DNA of 64,000 nt from Paenibacillus terricola (lineage in GTDB: Bacteria > Bacillota > Bacilli > Paenibacillales > Paenibacillaceae): positions 62,001 through 126,000 of the forward strand of contig NZ_JACXZA010000005.1 of the NCBI RefSeq assembly GCF_014779765.1. The letters are read 5' to 3'. The notes under the pieces were generated by a model. The model saw only the letters and a list, made by a program, of their open reading frames with translations. It was not told the DNA's origin and did not search any database. Positions 1 through 8,549 of this stretch are shown piece after piece. Within the stretch, counting starts at the first letter, position 1, and every line of letters begins with the position of its first letter. Made by a program: the position numbers and the translations under genes.

Positions 1-7
1 TCTATTT

Positions 8-826
8 TTAGTGAAGCGTATTATTGATGCTCTTCCCGTAGAAGATCTCGTCCTGCTCCATCTTCAGCCGCTGCGTGATCTCCTTCTGCTCCTCTTCGCT
101 AAGCGCATCCTTCGTATAGCCGAATAGATAGTTGTTGAGATCGAACTGCCGCAGCTTGCATTTGGTATGGAAAATGTTCTCCTGATATACGTTCACGTCG
201 ATCATATCGAACTGCGCAATAATTTCGTCCGGGATATAGTTCTGGATCGAGTTGATCTCATGATCGATGAATAGCTTGTTGCCATGGATATCCCTCGTAA
301 ATCCGCGCACCCGATAATCGATCGTCATAATATCGGTATCGAAGGAATGGATGAGGTAGTTGAGCGCCTTCAGCGGCGATATTTCGCCGCAGGTGGAGAC
401 GTCAATGTCAGCGCGAAAGGTACTGATCCCTTCGCTCGGGTGATATTCCGGATACGTATGGACGGTAATATGGCTTTTGTCCAATTGCATAACGACGTTG
501 TCCGGCAGCGGGCCTGGCGATTCTTCGAACGATTCGGTCGGCACCTCGACGATCGGACCTTCCGAGACGAGCAGCGTTACGCTGGCGCCTTGCGGCACAT
601 AATCCTGCTTCGCCGTATTGAGGACATGCGCACCGATAATATCAGCCACCGTATTCAGAATATACGTCAGCCGTTCCGAGTTGTACTGCTCGTCGATATA
701 TTCGATGTATGCCTCCCGCTCCTCCTTCGTCTTCGTGAAGCAAATATCGTACATATTGAAGCTGAGCGACTTGGTCAAATTGTTGAAGCCGTGCAGCGTA
801 ATCCGTTGTTCTTCTGAGAAAGCCAT
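8..826 (-). CDS. speD: S-adenosylmethionine decarboxylase proenzyme
   Basis: Makes decarboxylated S-adenosylmethionine, the aminopropyl donor for spermidine synthesis. The 272-aa product matches the longer E. coli-type SpeD rather than the ~125-aa B. subtilis type. The self-cleavage motif [12 protein letters not shown] lies at about residues 116-127; its serine (about 118) becomes the pyruvoyl cofactor. The ATG at 826 was chosen because AGGAGGGG sits just upstream. The open frame continues upstream to 1072, but that part crosses the blaI operators and reads as non-protein-like sequence. The gene is divergent from blaI, so the BlaI operators could affect it too, which is inference. Confidence 0.93.
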   Translation of the reverse strand: MAFSEEQRITLHGFNNLTKSLSFNMYDICFTKTKEEREAYIEYIDEQYNSERLTYILNTVADIIGAHVLNTAKQDYVPQGASVTLLVSEGPIVEVPTESFEESPGPLPDNVVMQLDKSHITVHTYPEYHPSEGISTFRADIDVSTCGEISPLKALNYLIHSFDTDIMTIDYRVRGFTRDIHGNKLFIDHEINSIQNYIPDEIIAQFDMIDVNVYQENIFHTKCKLRQFDLNNYLFGYTKDALSEEEQKEITQRLKMEQDEIFYGKSINNTLH

Positions 827-888
827 CCTCGTACCCCTCCTGTCCTTCCGTAATATAGCCAGTTTGCAGCTGGTTGATTCACCATGTA

Positions 889-917
889 TTGACAAAAGAG
901 GATTACAGTTGTAGTCT
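889..917 (+). promoter_or_regulatory. Sigma-A-like promoter of blaI-blaR1
   Basis: A -35 TTGACA is at 889-894 and a weaker -10 TAGTCT at 912-917, with 17-bp spacing. The upstream BlaI operator overlaps the spacer and -10, as expected for a repressed promoter. The -10 match is modest, so the exact hexamer is uncertain. Confidence 0.5.
901..916. promoter_or_regulatory. BlaI/MecI-type operator 1
   Basis: GATTACAGTTGTAGTC is a near-perfect dyad with the TACA-N2-TGTA core known for BlaI/MecI repressors. It covers the likely -10 region of the blaI promoter. Confidence 0.8.
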
Positions 918-930
918 ATGTGTATCGATC

Positions 931-946
931 GACTACAGTTGTAATC
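931..946. promoter_or_regulatory. BlaI/MecI-type operator 2
   Basis: GACTACAGTTGTAATC has the same TACA-N2-TGTA core and is the mirror image of operator 1, 30 bp downstream, between the promoter and the blaI start. Two operators suggest cooperative autorepression. Confidence 0.8.
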
Positions 947-984
947 CATGAATATCAAAAGAGAGTGCTTTAGGAGGTTAGTCA

Positions 985-1368
985 ATGGAATCGACCAATC
1001 CGATGCCCCGCATCTCCGAGGCGGAATGGGAAGTGATGAAGGTCGTGTGGGCGAATGCGCCAATGACCGCAAGCGATGTCGTCGCCGCGATTGGTGACAG
1101 CAAGACCTGGAACCCGAAGACCGTACGAAGCTTAATGAGCCGGCTTGTGGAGAAGGGCGCGCTTGGCTGCACGGTTGAAGGCAAGAGCTATACTTATTTC
1201 CCGCTCGTGAAGGAAGAAGAATGCGTTCGTTCCGAAACCTCGTCGTTATTGCGAAGAGTCTATGGCGGAGCCTTGAAGCCGATGCTCGTGAATTTCTTAT
1301 CCGACGAACAGCTGACGAAGGCCGATATCGAAGAATTGAAGCAAATTCTCGACCAGCGGAAGGACTAG
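985..1368 (+). CDS. blaI: BlaI/MecI/CopY-family repressor
   Basis: A 127-aa winged-helix repressor. The N-terminal half carries the typical '[13 protein letters not shown]' opening and the recognition region around '[19 protein letters not shown]'; the C-terminal half is a dimerisation and proteolysis segment. The start is set by AGGAGG about 8 nt upstream. It is followed after 6 nt by a BlaR1-like membrane protease and preceded by two BlaI-type operators, so the pair very likely forms an autoregulated sensor-repressor unit. In known systems the partner protease inactivates BlaI on ligand binding. No beta-lactamase gene is adjacent, so the regulon is unknown. Confidence 0.92.
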   Translation: MESTNPMPRISEAEWEVMKVVWANAPMTASDVVAAIGDSKTWNPKTVRSLMSRLVEKGALGCTVEGKSYTYFPLVKEEECVRSETSSLLRRVYGGALKPMLVNFLSDEQLTKADIEELKQILDQRKD

Positions 1369-1374
1369 CGGCGC

Positions 1375-3408
1375 ATGGATATCGTATACCTGCTCAGCGT
1401 TGTTCCTACCGTTCTCTTCCGCACGATTGTTACAACGTCGCTCATTGTATTGCCAGTCGTCGTACTCATTCTTATCAACCGGCAAATCCTACAGGACCAC
1501 ATGCCAGCACGGTGGATGTATCTAGTATGGTTGCTGCTTCCGATCCGACTGCTTCTGCCATGGACGCCTGACAGCAGCATCAGCTTATATAACTTCATCA
1601 ACTTGCCAGCCGTCTTCGAATCCACCACGAACACTTCTACGACTACCGACCCGATTGTAAACGCAACTGCATCTGGCCCTTCGAACGACCAGCCATATAC
1701 GATGAGTGATGTCGCTAATGATAGCTTGGCAACAGTCTACCTCAACAACAGCACGGGCACTGCCCTAGACACTTCATCCGAAACCAGCAGCATGAATACT
1801 TCAGTAATAGAACACACAACCGAAAAACCCGACTCCGCTTCTGCTCAGCAGAATACTGCCGTCAACCGTCCGCACTCTTCCATCCTGCTATCGACGCTAT
1901 CTTGGATCTGGCTTGTTGGAACTGCCATCACGGCGGCTATTATGATACGTATGAATGTCAGATTCACCCGCGGACTGCGTCGAGGGACAAGCCTTACGGC
2001 CAATTCACATCTGCGTGAGCAGCTTGATGCATGTAAGCAGCAACTGCGGATTCGCAGGAACATTAGAATTATCATCACTGATTATGTATCTTCGCCTGCC
2101 CTAACGGGTCTCTTCCGACCGAAGCTGCTGCTGCCTGCTGGCCTGCTGACGTCTCTCGGCGAACAACAGATGCAGCATATTATGCTTCACGAGCTCGCGC
2201 ATTGGAAACGCCGCGACTTGCTAGTCAATGCGCTCATGCACATCTTGCTCGCCATCCATTGGTTCAATCCGATGCTCTGGTACGCCTATTCGCGTATGCG
2301 GGAAGATCAAGAGTTCGCGTGTGACGCTCACGCTTTGTCCAAGCTGCAACCGACCGACAGCCGCGACTATGCGCTGACCATTATCCAGTTGCTCGAGAGT
2401 TGGTCGAAGCAGCGCCAATTCGTCAATGCTGCAGGCATGTCCGGCAGCCGAACACTAGTAAGAAGGAGAATTGTTATGATTCAATCCAATCGGCCAACCG
2501 GTCTCCGCCGTACCATACTCGGCCTAGCAGCTCTTGTGCTGATTGCAGGGTGCTCACTAACAGGGGCGAATGTGGACAAGTCTAATACAACTGCAGCTAA
2601 TTCGAAGGAAATGATCGACAATGGCAAAGCATCTAGTGCTGCTGCGACGAATATTTCATATGCAACAGACTCTCCCTACCTATCTGTTCAAGAAAAAGTG
2701 GCCAAATATGACGGTTCCCGTCAGCTTTTTGTGTCGCGAGACGGCGTTGAAGTGTATGGAACGGTTCAAGCGAAGGTAAATGATAGATATGCGATTATTT
2801 ATAGTTACGATGAGATGACGATATCTGTAGACGGTATCGCCCATACTTACCCTTGGCATACCATATCGGATACGAGTCCAACAATCCCCGCTAAAATTCA
2901 GCGAGCGGACGTTGATCAAGACGGAGAAGAAGAACTGATCGTCATTACTACCTCTAAGATGTGGCAGTACGGAGAACCCTATCTTCAACGTGAAGACATT
3001 CATATTATTAATCTAGACGACTGGAGCGAAACCGTTATACCAGATCCGATTGAATCGGCTTCCCGTGCGATCGTCAACTCGCGAGTTACAGTCAACAACA
3101 ACCTTCATGAGGAATTGTCATTCGAATTTAATGGTGTTCGTTATATGCGTGAAGAATCATTCAATATGATGGCAGACGGAGTCCGCCTAAAGCTTGCCGA
3201 TCACATCATATTGGGTCACTCTGTTTTCTACTACGTATCTTCGAATGGTGTTATTCGGGCAGGCGTATCCGCATCAGTCGATTCTGCAGATCATACAGGA
3301 TCCAGCAGCGGGTTTATATCGATTATCGTGAATTACAGTGCCGATCTCCAAGAAGCTACTGTTGAAGTCACACCAAACGGAGAAGGTTGGAGCACAGAAC
3401 CGATTTAA
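1375..3408 (+). CDS. BlaR1-like M56 membrane metallopeptidase with atypical sensor domain
   Basis: 677-aa signal-transducing membrane protease, the partner of BlaI. N-terminal membrane segments (about residues 10-65) are followed by a Ser/Thr-rich loop (about 80-165), another helix, then the M56 zinc site [10 protein letters not shown] (about 272-281) with a downstream glutamate in '[13 protein letters not shown]'. A last membrane helix (about 380-398) leads to a ~270-residue extracellular domain. That domain shows none of the STxK, SxN or KTG motifs of the penicillin-binding sensor of classical BlaR1. It contains a '[13 protein letters not shown]' segment like a calcium-binding FG-GAP/EF-loop. 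The ligand is therefore probably not a beta-lactam by the usual mechanism, which is inference. Confidence 0.85.
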   Translation: MDIVYLLSVVPTVLFRTIVTTSLIVLPVVVLILINRQILQDHMPARWMYLVWLLLPIRLLLPWTPDSSISLYNFINLPAVFESTTNTSTTTDPIVNATASGPSNDQPYTMSDVANDSLATVYLNNSTGTALDTSSETSSMNTSVIEHTTEKPDSASAQQNTAVNRPHSSILLSTLSWIWLVGTAITAAIMIRMNVRFTRGLRRGTSLTANSHLREQLDACKQQLRIRRNIRIIITDYVSSPALTGLFRPKLLLPAGLLTSLGEQQMQHIMLHELAHWKRRDLLVNALMHILLAIHWFNPMLWYAYSRMREDQEFACDAHALSKLQPTDSRDYALTIIQLLESWSKQRQFVNAAGMSGSRTLVRRRIVMIQSNRPTGLRRTILGLAALVLIAGCSLTGANVDKSNTTAANSKEMIDNGKASSAAATNISYATDSPYLSVQEKVAKYDGSRQLFVSRDGVEVYGTVQAKVNDRYAIIYSYDEMTISVDGIAHTYPWHTISDTSPTIPAKIQRADVDQDGEEELIVITTSKMWQYGEPYLQREDIHIINLDDWSETVIPDPIESASRAIVNSRVTVNNNLHEELSFEFNGVRYMREESFNMMADGVRLKLADHIILGHSVFYYVSSNGVIRAGVSASVDSADHTGSSSGFISIIVNYSADLQEATVEVTPNGEGWSTEPI

Positions 3409-3479
3409 CGAAGAAGTAGCGGGGTAATATTTTCCTGATAAGCGAATGTAACAATCGTCCACAAATTAGGAGGCAGTCC

Positions 3480-3908
3480 ATGCTAGATATTGTTGAAATC
3501 AAACGTATGATTCCGCACCGTTATCCGTTTCTGCTTGTCGATCGTATCGATACATTCGAACCAGGCGTGAAGGCTGTCGGAATTAAGAATGTAACGATCA
3601 ACGAGCCTTACTTCGCGGGGCATTTTCCCGAATATCCGGTCATGCCAGGCGTCCTGATTGTTGAGGCACTCGCTCAGGTTGGCGGCATTGCAGCTTTCCA
3701 TGCAGACTCCGGCGTTCCTATGATCGGACTGCTGGCCGGTATCGATAACTGCCGTTTCAAACGTCAGGTCAAGCCCGGCGACCAGCTTACGTTGACCTTC
3801 GAGGTTACGCGAGCAAAAGGTCAGATCATTAAAGGCAAAGGCACGGCAACTGTAGACGGCGAGCTTGCATGCGAAGCCGAGATCATGTTTGCGCTTCAGG
3901 CAATTTGA
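3480..3908 (+). CDS. fabZ: 3-hydroxyacyl-ACP dehydratase FabZ
   Basis: Dehydrates 3-hydroxyacyl-ACP in fatty acid elongation in the cytoplasm. The 142-aa length is normal. The signatures are [10 protein letters not shown] near the N-terminus and [20 protein letters not shown], giving catalytic His48 and Glu62. TTAGGAGG lies upstream of the ATG. It stands alone between the blaR1-like gene and a terminator. Confidence 0.95.
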   Translation: MLDIVEIKRMIPHRYPFLLVDRIDTFEPGVKAVGIKNVTINEPYFAGHFPEYPVMPGVLIVEALAQVGGIAAFHADSGVPMIGLLAGIDNCRFKRQVKPGDQLTLTFEVTRAKGQIIKGKGTATVDGELACEAEIMFALQAI

Positions 3909-3926
3909 CACTCAGGTTAGTCCCAA

Positions 3927-3960
3927 GAGGCGGCGCGATCATTCGCGCCGCCTCTTCGTC
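3927..3960 (+). terminator. Rho-independent terminator after fabZ
   Basis: GAGGCGGCGCG at 3927-3937 pairs with CGCGCCGCCTC at 3944-3954, followed by a short T-rich tail. Confidence 0.75.
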
Positions 3961-4025
3961 TTGCAACCTTTTGCCAATAACGGTCGTTGTACTCGTAAAG
4001 ATCCTATCGCAAAGGTTGTGTTCAA

Positions 4026-5201
4026 TTGAAACCTGCAATGATTCGCAAACCCATCCTCGCCATAACGGCAGTAATCGCCTTATTGTCCGCTTCGCTTCCG
4101 GCAGCCCAACAAGTGCATGCCGCAACCTCAACGCAACAGCAACAACAGCTGTGGATTCAACAGGTCAAATTCAACGGCAATGAACGAGGACTTAGCTATC
4201 CGCTTATTGTCGAACCCGGCAGAGTCTGGATCGGCATGGATGACGCCGCCAGCCTATTGATCGAGTATCGTCGAGAATATAATGCGAAGAAAGGTACGAT
4301 TACCTTCACGAATCCATGGCGTTATATTGAGATGAAGCTCGGGAGCAAAACAGCGACAGTTAACGGCACCAAGGTCGCACTTGCAGCCGCGCCTGCCAAG
4401 CGGGATGGCACCGTCTATCTGCCCGCCCAACTGCTCTCCCAACTCATGAAAGCGCAAGTGACATGGACCGCTAGAACATCTACGCTGTCTGTACAATATA
4501 AGACTCGTGCACTCGCCACGAGCTGGATCGATTATTACTGGGTCGACAAAGAGAATGGCGACATCTATAAAGCCGCTGCCGGGCAGCGCGCCGTACGAAT
4601 CGATCGGACAACCGCCGACGTCAGCCACGCGCAGTACCTTGAACTAGAACCGCTGGGTGACAGCAATAAATTGCTGATCAAAGCGCTCGACCGTTATGCC
4701 GAACCGACTTACATTACGAAGTTAATCATCAACGGCGACAAGCTTGTGCATCAAGCAGCAGTTCACTATTCGAACTGGTTGTGGTTGGAGGGACTTGAAC
4801 GGTACAACGATCAACTCGTTATGATCAACGGCTCAACGGTTGAATTCGTCACAACTGCCGGTCAAGTAAGCGCCAAATACAATCTTGCGGATTACGGTGT
4901 GAAAGACGAGTTTGTTGTAGAAGATTACTTCAATGACGTCCTCTTCGTCCGTTCTTATTCGAAACGCACGCTGCTGCTGATCGACCTGAAGGAGAAGAAA
5001 ACGTACGAGCTGTACAAACTTATGCTTGATGCCAATGAGCAGAAGATTATGAACGACGCCATTGCCTACAATAACGGTTATCCTGGAGACAAATTGACTG
5101 TACTAGGCCGCAGAGGCGACACGTTCACCTTCCTGCATGGTCAGTTGATGGAGCCATACGAAGAAACGCAGCTGACGTTTACCATTCCGCGGAAGAAGTA
5201 G
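4026..5201 (+). CDS. Secreted copper-amine-oxidase N-terminal (stalk) domain protein
   Basis: 391 aa with a signal peptide at about residues 1-33 ending near VHAA. A copper-amine-oxidase N-terminal-like domain follows (about 45-155: 'GRVWIGMDDAASLL', 'GTVYLPAQLLSQLMKA', 'SVQYK'). This stalk domain is common in Paenibacillus cell-surface proteins and is not evidence of oxidase activity. The remaining ~230 residues are not recognised. The TTG at 4026 is preferred because AAAGG lies about 8 nt upstream; an ATG at 4038 is the alternative and keeps the signal peptide. Confidence 0.7.
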   Translation: MKPAMIRKPILAITAVIALLSASLPAAQQVHAATSTQQQQQLWIQQVKFNGNERGLSYPLIVEPGRVWIGMDDAASLLIEYRREYNAKKGTITFTNPWRYIEMKLGSKTATVNGTKVALAAAPAKRDGTVYLPAQLLSQLMKAQVTWTARTSTLSVQYKTRALATSWIDYYWVDKENGDIYKAAAGQRAVRIDRTTADVSHAQYLELEPLGDSNKLLIKALDRYAEPTYITKLIINGDKLVHQAAVHYSNWLWLEGLERYNDQLVMINGSTVEFVTTAGQVSAKYNLADYGVKDEFVVEDYFNDVLFVRSYSKRTLLLIDLKEKKTYELYKLMLDANEQKIMNDAIAYNNGYPGDKLTVLGRRGDTFTFLHGQLMEPYEETQLTFTIPRKK

Positions 5202-5236
5202 GCATACTATCTTTCGGCAAAATAATGCAAAATAGC

Positions 5237-5281
5237 AAAAAACCATCTTGAACTCGCTTCTGCGAGGCAGGATGGTTTTTT
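5237..5281. terminator. Bidirectional terminator between convergent genes
   Basis: A-run, CCATCTTG stem, CAGGATGG stem, T-run. It serves the stalk-domain gene (+) and the radical SAM gene (-). Confidence 0.8.
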
Positions 5282-5304
5282 GCATGTTTACAACTAACCG
5301 CTAA

Positions 5305-6186
5305 TTAAGCTCCCGTACCGAACCGCTGACGGTAGCCGCACTTGCGGCACAACTCCTCCACCGCTTCACGGCGCGAGAATCCATAATAAAGATTGTTCGC
5401 GCGCTCGCCGTCGACAATCTCGGAGAACGACGTTTCATGCACATTGCCAAGGTTGATGACGCCTTCTCCATCGAGGCAGCATGGGACAACCGTGCCATCC
5501 ACGAGCACTGCCGCCTGAGTACGAAGGGCGTGGCAGAACCCTCGGCCATCGTCCTCAGGCGCATCAAGACTCGGCCACTGGAACTCGTAATCTTGATTAA
5601 TATAAACGTTCTTCGCGATGCGGATTCCTTTGCCAGGTTCAACACGTTCCTCGATCTGATAGTCGAGATTGAACTCTTGCTCAAGTATCGACAACGTCTC
5701 ACGGTTGCGGCTTCGCTCTGCATTCGTCATGTTGTCCTGCGTCAAATTCCACAGACGGAAAGAGAACAGCACGTTGTGCTCGGATGCCTCTCGAACGAAG
5801 TCGAGAATCTCTCGGAGATAGCCGTCGCGGTTCTCCGAGCCGATATGACCGTCGAAGCTGTGCAGCGAGAAATTCATTTGGCGAAGCGCTGGTTTGCCGA
5901 GCAGCTTCGCTTTATTTTTCGTAATCAGCGTGCCATTCGTCGTAATGTTGACCTTAAAGCCCTTCTCATGCGCGGCGTCGAGCAGCAGGTCAATCTTCGG
6001 ATGCAGCAGCGGCTCGCCCTTCACATGCAAATAAATATGGTTCGTATGCGGCTTGATCTGATCGAGCACGTGTTCGAACGTCTCCTGCTTGATGAACCCC
6101 TTCGCGCGGGCCGTCGGCGGGCAGAACGTGCAGGACAGATTGCATACGCTCGTAATTTCGATATACACTTTCTTGAATGTTTTCAA
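5305..6186 (-). CDS. Radical SAM/SPASM domain protein
   Basis: 293 aa. The radical SAM cluster motif CNLSCTFC (Cx3Cx2C) is at residues 15-22 and binds a [4Fe-4S] cluster and SAM. 'HVKGEPLLHP' and 'ITTNGT' are the family's SAM-binding strands. The C-terminal part has further cysteines ('GFCHALRTQ', 'VVPCCLDGEG', 'LCRKCGY') typical of a SPASM domain with auxiliary clusters. The substrate is unknown and no peptide precursor gene is adjacent. The start is a TTG at 6186; no better start is seen in frame. Confidence 0.8.
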   Translation of the reverse strand: MKTFKKVYIEITSVCNLSCTFCPPTARAKGFIKQETFEHVLDQIKPHTNHIYLHVKGEPLLHPKIDLLLDAAHEKGFKVNITTNGTLITKNKAKLLGKPALRQMNFSLHSFDGHIGSENRDGYLREILDFVREASEHNVLFSFRLWNLTQDNMTNAERSRNRETLSILEQEFNLDYQIEERVEPGKGIRIAKNVYINQDYEFQWPSLDAPEDDGRGFCHALRTQAAVLVDGTVVPCCLDGEGVINLGNVHETSFSEIVDGERANNLYYGFSRREAVEELCRKCGYRQRFGTGA

Positions 6187-6294
6187 TGAGAGAGCCCCAT
6201 TCCGTATGCGTGCTATTCATCTACCCATTATAACAGACTTGCCGAACAATAGGAGCATGGATGGACCAATCGCATCGTTAACCGCATTTTGGAT

Positions 6295-6323
6295 AAAAAA
6301 AAGCCCGTCCGCCAGGGACGAGC
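6295..6323 (-). terminator. Terminator of the secreted metalloprotease gene
   Basis: On the minus strand GCTCGTCC, a 5-nt loop, GGACGGGC, then eight Ts. Confidence 0.85.
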
Positions 6324-6382
6324 TACAATCAAAGCTTAATAAGCATCGCTGGCTAATGCCCTGCAAACCAGAACGCTATTCG

Positions 6383-8224
6383 TTAGTCGTACAAATGAAT
6401 TTCCGCCAGTTGCACAACGCCGCCGCCGTTTCCGATCAGCTCGAATTTATAATACTTATAAGCCGTCGCATTGCTGAACGTATACGTGTTCGTTTGATAG
6501 CGGTCTGCAAAATCCTCATTGGATCGCGTATCGAGTATGCTCCAATTCACGCCGTCGTTAGAACCGGACACCGTCCACGAGAGCGGATCGCGATCCTCAT
6601 AATCGTTCGCGGACGTAATCGCGTACTTATTCACCGCATAAGTCGATGTGCCAGGGAACTCATATTGAATCGATGGCGCATTATCGAACACCAGCCATTT
6701 GGATGCGACATTGCCGTCGAACGCATTGTCCTTCTGCTCGGCGGCAGGGCTGTTGCTATTGCTGACCGACACCGTGCCGCTCGTCGTCAGTCCTCTTGGA
6801 ATGTTGTATTCCGTAAAGAACGGACTTGCATGCAGTGTAACGGCGCTGACGGAAGCCCAGCCCGGCAGCTCGCTCTCGCCGAAAACGTAGCCGTCCGGAT
6901 CCTGTAGAACGAACAACCGGTGCAAATAATCGAACCCGCGCCACATGATCGAATTGCCGTCGCCTTCGTGCGGCAGGCCGAATGCATGGCCAAGCTCATG
7001 CGCCGCAGCGCCATAGCCGATCGACAGCGCCTTCTGCACCGTCGATGCAGGCTCGCCGACGAAATCGGAATCGACCGGACTCAGGTTGGCGAATTGACTC
7101 TGCACTTCCGTCTCGTCATTCGGGAACAACCATACCGTCGCGCCGCCGAACACTCCGTAATCGCCGCCGCCGAGCGCGGTATGCGCGTACATATAGTTGG
7201 AAGCTGCGTCATACTTGGAGAAGCCGACGAACGCCAAGTTTTTCGTACCCGGCTGCGGGTACTGTTGCGGAACGAGGTTAGCGACTTCAGAGTAGAGCTC
7301 GCTCTTATCATACGTTTGGTTATAGTAATATGAGGTCGGGTGCTCGCTCTCCAGCACATGCACGTCGACTTTGCCCGTCGTGTTGTTGATTTCCAGGTTG
7401 AACGTTTCGCGGCCGTAGCCGTTGGCCTTCATGGAATCGGCCGTCAGCGACTGCAGAACCTTCATGTACGTGCTGAGCTTCGCAGCGTAGTTCTGCGGAT
7501 CGTTCGGCAGCATCGTTTGATAATCGGTGTTGCCGCCGCTTGGCACATACCAGAAAATGCGCGTTAACGGCTTCGAAATCGGAGGCACATAGTTCAACGT
7601 AATCGTCGTCTGCTCCGTGCCGTTCTGAATAACGAGATTGTTCACGCCTGGCACGAGATCTGCGAATACTTTGAATTCGCCTTGATAGGCCATGCCTTGA
7701 ATGACATTAGTCGAACGGCTCGAGGATGTATTGGTCAACGTGACGGTCGTCGCGCTGGTATCGACCAAATTGCCGCGGATAAGCGGGAACGAATACGAGA
7801 TCGTTTCATTCGCGGCGAAATTCGTCACTGCAACGCCCGGTTGAGCGCCGTCCGTGACCGAAACCGTTACCGGTTGGCTCGAAGTCGAACCGTATGCGTT
7901 GATCAGCTTTGCCACATAAGTGTAAGTGCCGTTAATTTTGCCGCTAATTGCCTTTGATGCCGACTGCGCGCCAGGCGTTTGGTCGACTAGCGTCTGCGTA
8001 TCGATCAGTGTGCCGTTTTCATACAATTCCAACGTCGTTCCGTTGTCTCCATACCACAGATTCGTTGTAATCGTGTAGTTCCCGTCTCCGTCCCAGTTAT
8101 TGTGGGACACGACCGGCGTTCCAGGCACACCTGCAGCAGCTGCTGCGGCTGCAATCGGCATAAAAGTCGCCAACAGTACGATTGCTAAGCTAAAGCTCAG
8201 CCATTTGGATAATTTCATCTTCAA
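6383..8224 (-). CDS. Secreted zinc metalloprotease with ChiA-N-like and F5/8 type C domains
   Basis: 613 aa. Signal peptide about 1-30 ending in an alanine run. An Ig-like domain resembling the chitinase A N-terminal domain follows (about 33-128: '[20 protein letters not shown]', '[15 protein letters not shown]'). The middle region has a metzincin-type zinc motif [11 protein letters not shown] (about residue 405), so it is a predicted extracellular peptidase. The last ~125 residues form a discoidin/F5-8C carbohydrate-binding-like domain ('[12 protein letters not shown]', '[24 protein letters not shown]', '[11 protein letters not shown]'). The mix suggests a protease anchored to polysaccharide or glycoprotein substrates. 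It is a single gene with its own terminator. Confidence 0.8.
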   Translation of the reverse strand: MKMKLSKWLSFSLAIVLLATFMPIAAAAAAAGVPGTPVVSHNNWDGDGNYTITTNLWYGDNGTTLELYENGTLIDTQTLVDQTPGAQSASKAISGKINGTYTYVAKLINAYGSTSSQPVTVSVTDGAQPGVAVTNFAANETISYSFPLIRGNLVDTSATTVTLTNTSSSRSTNVIQGMAYQGEFKVFADLVPGVNNLVIQNGTEQTTITLNYVPPISKPLTRIFWYVPSGGNTDYQTMLPNDPQNYAAKLSTYMKVLQSLTADSMKANGYGRETFNLEINNTTGKVDVHVLESEHPTSYYYNQTYDKSELYSEVANLVPQQYPQPGTKNLAFVGFSKYDAASNYMYAHTALGGGDYGVFGGATVWLFPNDETEVQSQFANLSPVDSDFVGEPASTVQKALSIGYGAAAHELGHAFGLPHEGDGNSIMWRGFDYLHRLFVLQDPDGYVFGESELPGWASVSAVTLHASPFFTEYNIPRGLTTSGTVSVSNSNSPAAEQKDNAFDGNVASKWLVFDNAPSIQYEFPGTSTYAVNKYAITSANDYEDRDPLSWTVSGSNDGVNWSILDTRSNEDFADRYQTNTYTFSNATAYKYYKFELIGNGGGVVQLAEIHLYD

Positions 8225-8484
8225 ATCCCTCTCTTCTTCTCCTATTCCAATCTCTCTTTCTCTCTATGGTCTTGCTTATATCAAAAGAAAAGATCCTCCA
8301 AAGCGACGCCAGCAATCACAACCTAACAAATTCATTTTCTGTTAGGTAAAGGAAATTTTCTCCCTACGAGTCTACTTTTTCACGTGGAAATTTGCAATGA
8401 CCTTTTTGGTATTTTTATATAAAAATAAAATAAAGTAACAAATTGTGTCCGCCGAGTGAACACGCCGCTTGCATAAGAGCGCAT

Positions 8485-8530
8485 AAAAAAGCCCGAATGC
8501 ACCGCTCGCTTTCAGCGGTACAACCGGACT
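8485..8530 (-). terminator. Terminator of the SNF2 helicase operon
   Basis: On the minus strand AGTCCG ... ACCGCT loop AGCGGT ... CGGGCT followed by TTTTTT; a two-part stem. Confidence 0.8.
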
Positions 8531-8549
8531 TTCGCTTCAAGGCCATCCA

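Noticed and set aside
827-1072. N-terminal extension of speD
   Set aside because: Would translate through the blaI promoter and operators; a strong ribosome site supports the start at 826.
1375-3408. Classical beta-lactam sensor BlaR1
   Set aside because: The extracellular domain lacks the STxK, SxN and KTG motifs and no beta-lactamase gene is adjacent.
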